From NCBI GenBank assembly GCA_943331345.2, contig CALQLF020000018.1, forward strand, positions 1 through 43,392: 43,392 bases of DNA. The letters run 5' to 3'. Below, piece after piece: positions 24,030-33,034 of the stretch. The stretch comes from Candidatus Planktophila lacus (lineage in GTDB: Bacteria; Pseudomonadota; Gammaproteobacteria; Steroidobacterales; Steroidobacteraceae). A program made the translations under genes and the position numbers. Position 1 is the stretch's first letter; each line of letters opens with the position of its first letter. The notes beneath the pieces were generated by a model. The model searched no databases, was not told the DNA's origin, and worked only from the letters and a program-made list of their open reading frames with translations.

Positions 24030-26696
24030 TTACTCGCTGAACTTGTAACCGATACGCAGGCCCAGCGTACGAGGACGCTGCACGGTTTCGGTCAGGATGA
24101 ACTGCGAGGCGCCAGTCAGGAGGCTCTTGTTCAGGTCCGTGAGGTTCGAACCAACGAACTCCACCGACCAGTTGCCCTTCGAGATACCAGCGGAGGCATC
24201 AAACTGGGTCCAAGCCGGCTGGGCGTAGGCGTTGACGGCAGTCGCCGAGGAGAACGACTCCGCCTGGTGGGCCGCACCGACCTGCCAGTAGTAGTCAAAC
24301 TCGCCCATGGACCACTCGTAGCGAGCGCGAACGTTGGCCTGGAGCTTCGGCGACATCGCCGTACGCTGACCCTGCCTACCGAACACGTCCACTACGCTGA
24401 CGACCGGATTGACACCGCCGACATAGGCCTGGGTGATCGGCTGACCGAAGGCAGCGCTACCCGGGATGTTGCCGACGAGCTGCGGCGAGTTCGTGAGCTC
24501 CGTCTTGTTGTACGAAGCCGAACCCTGGATCGTCAGGCCTTCAGTGGCACGCGCCGTGAACTGCATCTGGACACCCTGGACGCGGTAGGCCGGACCGTTC
24601 AGGCCCACCGTCAGGTTACCGAGGCCGAGCTGCGGGGCGAAGATGCCCGTCTGCACGTCCTTCCAGTCTTCCCGGTAGATGGCGCCGTTGAAGATGATGC
24701 GGTTGCCCATGAGGCTCGTCTTCCAGCCGATTTCCTTATTGACAAGGTCGTCGGACTTGAAGCTGAGGGGCACACACCACTGACGGGCGCCGCCGCTGAG
24801 CACACCGCCGGTGTTGACCACCGTGCGGAGCTGGCACGACGTGCCGCGGTTGAAGCCGCCCGGACGATAGCCCTGCGACCACGTGGCGTAGAACAGCACG
24901 TCGTCGTTCAGCTTATAGCTGACGTTGACACGGCTACGGAAGCCGTTCGCGCTGTTCTGGTTCTCGGTCTGGTTGTTCAGGTTGGTGCCGTAAGGCGCCA
25001 AGCCGTTGGCCGGGCCGTTGCAAGGACCGGACTTGGTCGAGGTGCCCTGGTAGTTCTTGCAGTAGAAGCTGCCCATGTTCGCGCCGAGCATCTGGTTCTT
25101 GATGTCGTAGTAGCGCGTGCCGGCCGTCAACGTCAGGTTGTCCATGATGTCGAAGTCGACGGAAGCGAAGGCCGCCTTCTGCGTGTAGGTACGCTGGAAG
25201 TCGTTGAAGAAGCCGACGCTGGAGTTACGCAGGTAGCGATGGTTGACCGAGGCGCTCTGGAACTTCAGGGCGACGGACGGGTCCAGCGGCTGGAAGCAGC
25301 TGCCCGGGCCACCAACGACGCACTCCGGAACCGACTTGTACTGCCAGTCGGTGGTCGCCATGATTTCGCGCTTTTCCCAGAACAGGCCGCCGATCGCACG
25401 GATGCGACCTTCCTGATTGGTGGTGAGGCGAATTTCGTGGCTCTGCGAAACGCTGTCGTTCCAGTCCAGCCACTGCGACTTCGGGGTGTAGCACTTGTTC
25501 ACGCTGGCGCCGGAGAAGCCGGTGCACTGGTAGTACGTGCCCCACACGCCGCGCGCGTAGTTGGTGTAGTCACCCTGCTGGTAGGCCTTGCGGGTGAGGT
25601 AAGCACCGTTGTACACGAGGTCCAGCGCACCAACCTTACCGTTTACAGTAAGCGCGGTGTTGGAGAACTTGTCGTCGGTGTGCGTGTCGCTGAACAGGTT
25701 GACCTGCAGCTTCTCCAGCGGCCTGCCGAGCACGGTGCCGGTAGCAGCACGGCCGCAAGTGGCAACGTCGGTCGGCGTCGAGCAGTCCGAAGCGTACGGA
25801 TGCTGGTAGAACACACCACCAACGTCCATCGTCTGGTACGACTGCGTGAGCAGGACGTTCCAGTCGTCGTTGATCTCGTGAGCGATACCGACGCGGATGC
25901 CCTTGTAGTTGACACTGTTGATGTCATTACGGGCGATGTCGTAGTTGTTGACGACGAGCGAGTCCGTCGGGACGCGGCCACCGGTGCGCAGGGCGAAGCC
26001 GAGGTCCGTGCTGCGACGGGTGAAGGTGCCCGCTACGTTGTCGATGTAGCCGCCCTTCGAGTCGCTGTAGATAACAGCGCGGAGAGCAGTCTTCTCGCCG
26101 ATGGGCAGGTTCAACACGGCCGTCAGGTCGCTGTTGTTCGAGCCGTGGGCAGTGGTGCCGTAGCCGGCCGAAACGGAGCCTTCCGTCACGCCCATCTTCG
26201 GCTTGTTCGTGATGTAACGGAGCACGCCCGCTTGGGCGCCGGCGCCGAACAGGGTGCCCTGCGGGCCTTCGAGCACTTCGATGCGCTCCAAGTCCGCGGC
26301 GTACACGTTCAGGTTACGGCCCGGGATGCTGGTCGACTGTTCGTCGAGGTAGACGGCGACGTTCGGCCACTGGCCGACGGTGCCCGAACCCTGCGTACCA
26401 CCTACGCCGACCGACAGGCCGCGCATGTAGATGTTGCCTTCGCCAGGACCGGCAGAGCCGAGGGTGACGTTAGGCAGGTACTTGACGAATTCTTCAACGG
26501 TGCTGACCTTGAGCTGGCTCAGGGTTTCGCCGGTGAGCGCCTGGATGGCGATAGGCACGTCTTGGATGTTTTCCGAGCGGCGCTGAGCGGTAACGACGAC
26601 TTCTTCTAGAGCGAGATCGTCTTCCGCCAAAACGGGCATGGCCTGCACGGCCAGCACAGCGGCCACGGCCGCAGAAAGCTTGCGATTCATCTGCAT
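24030..26696 (-). CDS. TonB-dependent outer-membrane receptor
   Basis: An 888-residue outer-membrane receptor. Residues 1-24 are a signal peptide (cleavage after VLA), followed by a TonB-box-like EEVVVTAQ at 31-38 and then QRRSENIQDVPIAIQALTG, the plug start typical of the Sphingomonas/gammaproteobacterial receptor subgroup for carbohydrates or other large substrates. The rest is the beta-barrel ending RIGYKFSE. At least ten cysteines are spaced in near pairs in the barrel loops (see findings). Two ATGs (26696 and 26690) are possible; GGGGGA lies 4 and 10 bases upstream, so the second is also plausible. It is divergent from LysR at 27002. Substrate is unknown; uptake of a betaine-type osmolyte is possible but unproven. 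Confidence 0.93.
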   Translation of the reverse strand: MQMNRKLSAAVAAVLAVQAMPVLAEDDLALEEVVVTAQRRSENIQDVPIAIQALTGETLSQLKVSTVEEFVKYLPNVTLGSAGPGEGNIYMRGLSVGVGGTQGSGTVGQWPNVAVYLDEQSTSIPGRNLNVYAADLERIEVLEGPQGTLFGAGAQAGVLRYITNKPKMGVTEGSVSAGYGTTAHGSNNSDLTAVLNLPIGEKTALRAVIYSDSKGGYIDNVAGTFTRRSTDLGFALRTGGRVPTDSLVVNNYDIARNDINSVNYKGIRVGIAHEINDDWNVLLTQSYQTMDVGGVFYQHPYASDCSTPTDVATCGRAATGTVLGRPLEKLQVNLFSDTHTDDKFSNTALTVNGKVGALDLVYNGAYLTRKAYQQGDYTNYARGVWGTYYQCTGFSGASVNKCYTPKSQWLDWNDSVSQSHEIRLTTNQEGRIRAIGGLFWEKREIMATTDWQYKSVPECVVGGPGSCFQPLDPSVALKFQSASVNHRYLRNSSVGFFNDFQRTYTQKAAFASVDFDIMDNLTLTAGTRYYDIKNQMLGANMGSFYCKNYQGTSTKSGPCNGPANGLAPYGTNLNNQTENQNSANGFRSRVNVSYKLNDDVLFYATWSQGYRPGGFNRGTSCQLRTVVNTGGVLSGGARQWCVPLSFKSDDLVNKEIGWKTSLMGNRIIFNGAIYREDWKDVQTGIFAPQLGLGNLTVGLNGPAYRVQGVQMQFTARATEGLTIQGSASYNKTELTNSPQLVGNIPGSAAFGQPITQAYVGGVNPVVSVVDVFGRQGQRTAMSPKLQANVRARYEWSMGEFDYYWQVGAAHQAESFSSATAVNAYAQPAWTQFDASAGISKGNWSVEFVGSNLTDLNKSLLTGASQFILTETVQRPRTLGLRIGYKFSE

Positions 26697-27001
26697 GAGT
26701 CCCCCAACAGTTGTTGCTTAAAGCCTGCCCGAGGCTAACGACAGTACCGCCGCTGCGACAAGCAAAAAAAACCATGAGCACGGCAAAAACCCTTGTGCCC
26801 GGCAGGAATATCTCCCACTTCGGCGGCGCGCGCAAGATGCTTGAGCAAATGTTGCATAAACACAACGCCTGCTCACATGAGGCTATGCTCAAATGGCATA
26901 GAGCCGACGCATTCTTGCAGCACCCCGGCATCCAAAAAAGGCATTGGCAGACCCCCCGGGTCCGGGGTGAAGATAGGCACCCCCAAGTACGGTGAGGCTC
27001 C
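26697..27001. promoter_or_regulatory. Divergent promoter region between TonB receptor and LysR
   Basis: This 305-base gap has no convincing gene. It holds a strong LysR-box candidate (listed separately) and related half-sites: GTTG-N8-CAAC at 26851-26866, and a CAAATGTTGCATA stretch at 26846-26858 that resembles CAAATGGCATA at 26890-26900. An AGCCT/AGGCT hairpin lies close to the receptor start (26722-26736). No consensus -35/-10 pair is certain. Confidence 0.6.
26883..26901. promoter_or_regulatory. Candidate LysR box (T-N11-A dyad)
   Basis: CTATGC-TCAAATG-GCATAG: perfect six-base arms around seven bases, containing TGC-N7-GCA, the classical T-N11-A LysR geometry. It lies 101 bases before the LysR start and about 187 bases before the receptor start, an apt place to bind the LysR encoded at 27002. 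Confidence 0.65.
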
Positions 27002-27988
27002 ATGTCCAAGGTGCGGATAGACCGCCGCTGGCTGCCATTGAACGCCCTGCGCGCCTTCGAGGCCGTGGCGCGCCATGGCAGTTTTACGGCTGCCGCCAAC
27101 GCCTTGCAGACCTCGCAGAGCGCACTTTCCCGCCATGTAATAGCGCTGGAAAGCCTCATGGGCGTGCAGTTGTTCGACCGTCGGCCGCACCAGCTACTGC
27201 TCACCCCGGCGGGTAACCACCTGCTCCCGGCCGTCACCAAGTCCTTCGACCGTCTCGAGTATTCCCTGGACGAAATCCGCAGCGCCGGCGCACCGAAGCT
27301 GCGCACTTTGCGCGTCCAGATGCCGCCGAGCTTCGCTGTCCACCTGGCCGCCCCGCTCCTGCGGGACTTCCGGCGCCAGAATACGGACATCGAAATCGAC
27401 CTCGTCAGCCCTTACGGCGTCGGGCCGGCGCCACACGATGTAGATGTAGCGGTCATTTATTCCAAGCCCGCGGTTACAGACCGGGTAAGCGACCTGCTGT
27501 GGCCGGTGAAAGTGGGCATCCTCTGCCACCCGGACCTCGTGAAAAAGCACCAAGGCGCCGATCTTGCCGCCTTCATCCGCGATAATGAACTGATTCACAT
27601 GCGAATTGAGGGCCAGCCGCGCCATCACCTGTGGGCGCAGTTCATGCGCCAGGCCAACCTCGGCTCCGTCAGTGTCGAGCGCGGGCTGGTCTTCGATACC
27701 GAGCTGCTGGCCGTGCAGTACGCGCTCAGCGGCGAGGGCCTGGCCTTGGTAGACCAGCGCCTGTTCCGCGAACACCTGGAAAGCGGTCGCCTGGCCAGCC
27801 CCTTCGACACCCTGCTGGACGATAGCTATGGCTACTACCTGGTCACCGACCCGGAAGCCCTCAGCGACCCGGCAGTCGCCCTGTTCCGTTCCTGGATGAT
27901 CGAGCGTTTCGGCCAAGGGGCTTCCCCTGTTGCCCCCGCCGCTGGCGGCACCGAACCGGCATCCCCTACCCCGTCCCCGGAGTCCTGA
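27002..27988 (+). CDS. LysR-family transcriptional regulator (GcvA type)
   Basis: A 328-residue LysR protein. The N-terminal winged helix-turn-helix contains LNALRAFEAVARHGSFTAAANALQ, SQSALSRHVIALE and GVQLFDRRPHQLLLTPAG. The rest is an effector-binding domain, plus a Pro/Ala-rich tail. Its stop lies one base before the MttB ATG at 27990, so it is in the same transcript as MttB paralog 2 and the downstream dimethylglycine dehydrogenase. A regulator placed at the head of its target operon is probably autoregulated. It is divergent from the TonB receptor and may control that too. The inducer is unknown; a betaine-type compound fits. Confidence 0.92.
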   Translation: MSKVRIDRRWLPLNALRAFEAVARHGSFTAAANALQTSQSALSRHVIALESLMGVQLFDRRPHQLLLTPAGNHLLPAVTKSFDRLEYSLDEIRSAGAPKLRTLRVQMPPSFAVHLAAPLLRDFRRQNTDIEIDLVSPYGVGPAPHDVDVAVIYSKPAVTDRVSDLLWPVKVGILCHPDLVKKHQGADLAAFIRDNELIHMRIEGQPRHHLWAQFMRQANLGSVSVERGLVFDTELLAVQYALSGEGLALVDQRLFREHLESGRLASPFDTLLDDSYGYYLVTDPEALSDPAVALFRSWMIERFGQGASPVAPAAGGTEPASPTPSPES

Positions 27989-27989
27989 C

Positions 27990-29552
27990 ATGACAGAAGC
28001 CGCCCCGCCCGCGGGCCGTCGCGCCCCGTCCCGCCGCCGTGGCGGCGCCGAGCAGGCTGCCCCCGCCGCGCCCGCGCGTTCGCTGGCTTACCGCCATCTG
28101 CAGAACCCGTTCGAGCCCATGAAGGTCTTCTCGCAAGACCAGGTGGAGGCCATTCACGAGGCCGCGCTCACCCTGCTGGAAACCCAAGGCAACAAAGTGC
28201 TGTCCGCCAAAGGCCGCGCGGCCTACAAGGCCGGCGGCGCTGAAGTGGACGAAGAAACCCAGGTAGTGAAGCTCGACCGCGAGCTGGTGAAGAAGGCGCT
28301 GTCCACGTGCCCTTCCGAATTCACCTTCCACTCGGTGAACCCGGACCTGCACGTACCCCAAGGCGGGCGCCACGTGTGCTTTGCACCCACTTCCGGCCCG
28401 CCGAACATCATGGACACGGCGGGCGGGCGACGCGCCGGCACGTTTGAAGACTTCACCAACCTCATCAAGCTCTGCCAGCACTTCGATGTCATCCATACGC
28501 TGGGTGGCGCCGTAGAGCCGCAGGACATCCCGGTGCACATTCGCCACCTGGAAATGACCCGCTCGCAGCTCCTGCTGTCGGACAAGGTTCCCTTCGTGTT
28601 CTCGCGTGGCAGTGGCCAGATTGCCGACAACTTCGAGCTGCTGCGCTTGGCGCACGGCTTCACGCCGGAACAGTTCCGCGCGACACCGGTCACCTGGACC
28701 GTCATCAACACGAACTCGCCGCTGCAGCTCGATATCCCGATGGCCGAAGGCATCATCGACTTCGCCAACGCGGGGCAAGTGCTCATCATCACGCCGTTCA
28801 CTTTGGCAGGCGCCATGGCACCGGTCACCGTTGCCGGCGCGCTCATGCTCGCGCACGCCGAGGCCCTCTCCAGCATCACGCTGGCGCAGATGGTGAACCC
28901 GGGCACGCCCATGATCTACGGCAGCTTCACCTCGAACGTGGACATGAAGTCCGGCTCGCCGGCCTTCGGCACGCCGGAGTATGTGAAGGCCAGCTTTGGC
29001 GCCGGCCAGATGGCGCGCCATATCGGCCTGCCATGGCGTTCGTCGAACGCTACGGCGTCCAACAGCCCGGACGCCCAGTCCGTGTACGAAGCGCAGATGA
29101 GCTTGTGGGGCGCGCTGATGGGCGGCGCCAATTTCATGCTGCACGCGGCCGGCTGGCTGGAAGGCGGCCTGACCACCTCCTACGAGAAATTCATTCTCGA
29201 TATCGAGATGCTGCAGATGTTCGCAGAGAGCTTCCAGCCCGTGGGCGCCACCCCGGCGGACCTCGGGCTAGAGGCCGTGGCGGAGGTGGGCTACGGTGGT
29301 CACTTCTTCGGCTGCGCCCACACCATGGAGCGCTACCGCGACGCCTTCTACACCCCCCTGGTGTCGGACTGGCGCAACTTCGGCACCTGGTTCAACGACG
29401 GCGCCGCCACTGCCACGGACCGCGCTGCCCGCATCTGGCGGCAGTCGCTGGACGCGTACCAGGCCCCCACGCGGGACCCGGCCATCACGGAGGCCATCAA
29501 CGCCTTCGTGGAGCGCCGCATCGCCGAGGGCGGCGCGCCGCCGGTGACGTGA
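27990..29552 (+). CDS. MttB-family quaternary amine:corrinoid methyltransferase, non-pyrrolysine (paralog 2)
   Basis: A 520-residue MttB-family protein, similar in length to the copy at 4356 and with a basic N-terminal extension. No internal amber codon. The family segments ITPFTLAGAMAPVTVAG, ITLAQMVNPGTPMIYGSF and HAAGWLEGGL are conserved. But the active-site loop reads RSSNATASNSPDAQS, where paralog 1 has RSGGSLCASKISDAQ. The N-terminal half also differs, which suggests a different substrate. ATG at 27990 is one base after LysR, with GGAG at about 7 bases; an earlier open frame is not used. It is 82 bases ahead of a dimethylglycine dehydrogenase-like gene. It has no corrinoid protein of its own, so it probably relies on the operon at 6014-12373. 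Confidence 0.9.
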   Translation: MTEAAPPAGRRAPSRRRGGAEQAAPAAPARSLAYRHLQNPFEPMKVFSQDQVEAIHEAALTLLETQGNKVLSAKGRAAYKAGGAEVDEETQVVKLDRELVKKALSTCPSEFTFHSVNPDLHVPQGGRHVCFAPTSGPPNIMDTAGGRRAGTFEDFTNLIKLCQHFDVIHTLGGAVEPQDIPVHIRHLEMTRSQLLLSDKVPFVFSRGSGQIADNFELLRLAHGFTPEQFRATPVTWTVINTNSPLQLDIPMAEGIIDFANAGQVLIITPFTLAGAMAPVTVAGALMLAHAEALSSITLAQMVNPGTPMIYGSFTSNVDMKSGSPAFGTPEYVKASFGAGQMARHIGLPWRSSNATASNSPDAQSVYEAQMSLWGALMGGANFMLHAAGWLEGGLTTSYEKFILDIEMLQMFAESFQPVGATPADLGLEAVAEVGYGGHFFGCAHTMERYRDAFYTPLVSDWRNFGTWFNDGAATATDRAARIWRQSLDAYQAPTRDPAITEAINAFVERRIAEGGAPPVT

Positions 29553-29634
29553 CACAACAGGTCGGCTGGTCGACAATCCGTCGTCGCCCTTTGATTGATA
29601 ATCGTTTATTCCATCCAGCACGAGTGGAGCAGTC

Positions 29635-32052
29635 ATGCGGAATCATGTGAGAGCAGTGGTCATCGGTGGTGGTGTGGTGGGCGCGAGCGTCCTTTACCAC
29701 CTGACCAAAGCCGGCTGGAAGGACGTCATGCTCATCGAGCGCGCGGAACTGACGGCCGGTTCCACGTGGCACGCCGCGGGCGGCATGCACACCGTCAACG
29801 GCGACCCGAACGTCGCCAAGCTGCAGCAGTACACCATCAACCTCTACAAGGAGATTGAAGCTATCTCCGGGCAGAGCTGCGGCATGCACATCACCGGCGG
29901 CCTCATGCTGGCCGGTACGCCCGAGCGCGTGGACTGGCTGAAGATGACCATCGCCCGCGGCCGTTACTTAGGCATGGACCTGCAAGAACTGTCCGTGGCC
30001 GAGGCCAAGAAGCTCTATCCGATGCTGGAAGAGTCCTGCTTCCTCGGCGCCGTCTACGATCCCATCGAGGGCCACGTGGACCCGTACGGCGTCACCCACG
30101 CCTATGCGAAGTCCGCGCAAATTGGCGGCGCCGAAATTGTCCGCAACAACCGCGTGCTGGACACCAAGCAGCGTGCCGATGGCACTTGGGATGTGGTGAC
30201 CGAACAAGGCACCGTGCACGCCGAACACGTGGTGAACGCCGGCGGCCTGTGGGCGCGTGAAGTCGGCCGCATGGTGGGCCTCGAGCTGCCCATCCTCGCC
30301 ATGGAACACCAGTACCTCATCACCGAGGACTTGCCGGAGTTCGTGGACCAGAAAGAACAGTTCCACGTCATCGACTTCGAAGGCGAGATCTACATGCGCC
30401 AGGAGCGTGGCGGCATGCTCATCGGCACCTACGAGCGTGCCGGCGTACCTTGGTCCACGAAGAACACGCCGTGGGACTTCGGCCAGAACCTGCTGCCGAA
30501 CGACCTCGAGCGTATCGCCCCGAGCTTGGAAGTGGCCTTCCAGCACTTCCCGCGTCTCGGCGAAATGGGCATCCGCAGAGTGGTGAACGGCCCGTTCACT
30601 TTCTCGCCGGACGGCAACCCGCTCGTCGGCCCGGTGCGCGGCGTGCGCAACTATTGGGTGGCTTGCGGCGTCATGGCTGGCTTCAGCCAGGGCGGTGGTG
30701 TGGGCCTCACGCTTGCCAACTGGATGACCGAAGGCGACCCGGGTGCCGACGTGTGGGCCATGGACGTGGCCCGCTACGGTGGCTGGGCGAACCGCCCCTA
30801 CACCAACGTGAAGGTGCGCGAAAACTACTCGCGCCGCTTCCGCATCCGCTTCCCGAACGAAGAACTGCCGGCCGCGCGCCCGCTGCGCACCACACCCGTG
30901 TACGAGCGTCTGCAAGCGGAAAACGCCGTGTTCGGCGACTACTGCGGCCTCGAACACGCGCTGTGGTTCGCGCCCAAGGGCGAGCCGGCCGTGGAGGAAT
31001 TCACCTGGCGCCGTTCGAACGCGCACGCGAATGTGGCGGCGGAATGCGCCAACACCCGCGACGCAGTCGGTCTGCTCGAGATTTCCAACTACGGCAAGTT
31101 TGAAATCACCGGCCCCGGCGCTGCCGAATGGCTCGGCACCGTCATGGCGAACAAGGTGCCGGCCATCGGCCGCATCACCCTCTCGCCCATGCTGAACGAG
31201 CGCGGTCGCCTCATCGGCGACTTCACCATGTGCCGCACCGCCGAGAACCACTTCTTCGTGGTGGGCACTTACGCCGCCGAAGAGTTCTACATGCGCTGGT
31301 TCGAACAGCACATGGGCGCCTTCGCGGGCCGCGTGCTCGTGCGCCCCTGTGCCATGGAATACACCGGCCTGTCGGTGGCCGGCCCGAACAGCCGCGAGCT
31401 GCTTCAGTCGCTCACCGACACGGACCTCTCCACCCCGGCCTTCCCGTTCATGTCCTTCGCCAAGATGGACGTGGGTCTGGTCCCGGCGCTGGTCGGTCGC
31501 GTGTCGTTCACCGGCGAGCTGGGTTATGAAATGTGGGTCACCAGCGACTACCAGCGCGCGCTGTACGACACCCTCATGGCAGCCGGCAAGCCGTTAGGCA
31601 TTCGTCCCATCGGTGGTCGTGCCCTGAACTCCATGCGTCTCGAGAAGAGCTTCGGCAGCTGGGCGCGCGAATTCCGTCCCATCTACGGCGCCTTCGAGGC
31701 CGGCCTCGACCGCTTCGTGGACCTGAAGCGCGGCGGCTTCGTCGGCGCGGCAGCGGCGGCGGCGGAAAAGGCCAGCGGCGGCGAGCGCAAGCTCATCGCG
31801 CTGGATGTGGCCGCGACGAATGCCGACGCCATCGGCGACGAGCCCATCTGGCACGACGGCAAGGTCATCGGCTGGGTCACCAGCGGCGGCTTCGGCCACC
31901 GGACGGGCAAGTCCATCGCGCTGGGCTACGTGAACAAGGACGTGGCCGAGGCGACGACGGGCTTCGAGGTGGAAATCATCGGCGAGCGGCTGGCTGCCAC
32001 GCGCCTGGCCACCCCGGCGTTCGACCCGCAGGGCCTCAGGATGCGTGGCTGA
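29635..32052 (+). CDS. Dimethylglycine dehydrogenase-like FAD/THF flavoprotein (paralog 1)
   Basis: An 805-residue protein built as DMGDH: FAD (DAO) domain with GGGVVG at 11-16 and the STWHAAG motif, where H46 should bind FAD covalently; an FAO_M linker domain (about 370-430); and GCV_T plus GCV_T_C domains (about 430-800) that bind tetrahydrofolate (VSFTGELGYEMW). Such enzymes demethylate dimethylglycine or sarcosine-like amines and pass the methyl carbon to THF as methylene-THF. GTGGAG at about 6 bases sets the ATG. Its partner is the upstream MttB, which suggests that the product of methyl transfer is oxidised here. Its last 17 bases overlap the end of the GlxA-type regulator on the other strand. 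Confidence 0.92.
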   Translation: MRNHVRAVVIGGGVVGASVLYHLTKAGWKDVMLIERAELTAGSTWHAAGGMHTVNGDPNVAKLQQYTINLYKEIEAISGQSCGMHITGGLMLAGTPERVDWLKMTIARGRYLGMDLQELSVAEAKKLYPMLEESCFLGAVYDPIEGHVDPYGVTHAYAKSAQIGGAEIVRNNRVLDTKQRADGTWDVVTEQGTVHAEHVVNAGGLWAREVGRMVGLELPILAMEHQYLITEDLPEFVDQKEQFHVIDFEGEIYMRQERGGMLIGTYERAGVPWSTKNTPWDFGQNLLPNDLERIAPSLEVAFQHFPRLGEMGIRRVVNGPFTFSPDGNPLVGPVRGVRNYWVACGVMAGFSQGGGVGLTLANWMTEGDPGADVWAMDVARYGGWANRPYTNVKVRENYSRRFRIRFPNEELPAARPLRTTPVYERLQAENAVFGDYCGLEHALWFAPKGEPAVEEFTWRRSNAHANVAAECANTRDAVGLLEISNYGKFEITGPGAAEWLGTVMANKVPAIGRITLSPMLNERGRLIGDFTMCRTAENHFFVVGTYAAEEFYMRWFEQHMGAFAGRVLVRPCAMEYTGLSVAGPNSRELLQSLTDTDLSTPAFPFMSFAKMDVGLVPALVGRVSFTGELGYEMWVTSDYQRALYDTLMAAGKPLGIRPIGGRALNSMRLEKSFGSWAREFRPIYGAFEAGLDRFVDLKRGGFVGAAAAAAEKASGGERKLIALDVAATNADAIGDEPIWHDGKVIGWVTSGGFGHRTGKSIALGYVNKDVAEATTGFEVEIIGERLAATRLATPAFDPQGLRMRG

Positions 32053-33034
32053 CGGGCACAGCCCCGCGGCTACCCGCCTGTTGCCGTTCGGCAATGGGCG
32101 GGTGGCCGAATAGCTGCCGATAGCACTTGGAAAAGTGCGGCGGCGACTGGAACCCGCAAGCAGTGCTCACGGCCATAATCGGCATGGCCGTCTGCAGCAG
32201 CAGTTCGCGGGCGCGCTTCAGGCGCATTTCCAGGTAATAGCGCTTCGGCACCATGTTCACGTGCCGCTTGAACAGCCGTTCGATCTGCCGGCGAGAAATG
32301 CCCGATTTCTGCGCCACCTCTTCCAGTGACAGCGGATTCTCGATGTTCTGCTCCATCAGCTCCGCCACGCCGAGCAGGCCTTGGTGGGCCACGCCCACCT
32401 GCGCCCGCAGCGGCACGTACTGGCGGTCGTTGCCGTCGCGGATGCGGTCCACGATGAACTGCTCACTCACCAGCCGGGCCAAGCGCGTCCCCAGCTTGCC
32501 CTCGATGAGGTGCAGCATCAGTTCCAGCGGGGCAATGCCGCCCGAACAGGTGTAGCGGTTGCGGTCGATGGTGTAGAGCTGGTCCGAGATGAGCACCCGC
32601 GGAAACTGTTCCCGCAGCGCCGGCAGGTTTTCCCAGTGGATGGTGGCACGGTAGCGGTCCAGCAGACCGGCTTGGGCCAAGGCGTAGCCGCCGGTGCACA
32701 GGGCACCGAGCGACACCCGGGCCTCCCCGAGCCGCTTCAGGGCCGTAAGAAGCTTGGGCGTAATGGCCTCGCGGACATTGATGCCACCGCAGACGAACAC
32801 CAAGTCGCCGGGCTGAGCAGGCCCCAGCGGCACCGTGGGCGCCAGTTGCAGGCCGTTGCTCGAGGGCACCGGCTCCCCATCCAGCGTAGCGATGACCCAT
32901 TCATAGACGTTGGCGCCGAGTAGCCGGTTGGCCATGCGCAGTGGCTCGAGCGCATTGGTCAGCGCGATCATCGAATAGTTCGGCAACGTCAGAAAGACGA
33001 AGCGACTTTTCGGGACCGGGTCTGCGGGCTTCAC
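32036..33034 (-). CDS. GlxA/AraC-type transcriptional activator, GbdR-like
   Basis: A 332-residue regulator: a DJ-1/PfpI-like domain at about 11-180 (C113 in GALCTGGYA, the nucleophile-elbow position) and an AraC-type two-helix-turn-helix domain at about 221-315 (LSLEEVAQKSGISRRQIERLF and AVSTACGFQSPPHFSKCYR). This build matches GbdR, which activates glycine betaine and dimethylglycine catabolism genes in Pseudomonas. The start GTG at 33034 is preceded by no strong ribosome binding site. It is divergent from the dimethylglycine dehydrogenase-sox operon, so it is the likely activator, using the operator region at 33035-33179. I name it GbdR-like from architecture and context. Confidence 0.88.
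   Translation of the reverse strand: MKPADPVPKSRFVFLTLPNYSMIALTNALEPLRMANRLLGANVYEWVIATLDGEPVPSSNGLQLAPTVPLGPAQPGDLVFVCGGINVREAITPKLLTALKRLGEARVSLGALCTGGYALAQAGLLDRYRATIHWENLPALREQFPRVLISDQLYTIDRNRYTCSGGIAPLELMLHLIEGKLGTRLARLVSEQFIVDRIRDGNDRQYVPLRAQVGVAHQGLLGVAELMEQNIENPLSLEEVAQKSGISRRQIERLFKRHVNMVPKRYYLEMRLKRARELLLQTAMPIMAVSTACGFQSPPHFSKCYRQLFGHPPIAERQQAGSRGAVPVSHAS

Noticed and set aside
24267-26609. A 780-residue open frame on the plus strand
   Set aside because: Antisense to the TonB receptor, which has signal peptide, TonB box and barrel. It has no recognisable domain.
26711-26995. Small open frames in the receptor/LysR gap
   Set aside because: They lie over the LysR box and promoter region, lack good ribosome binding sites and show no family features.
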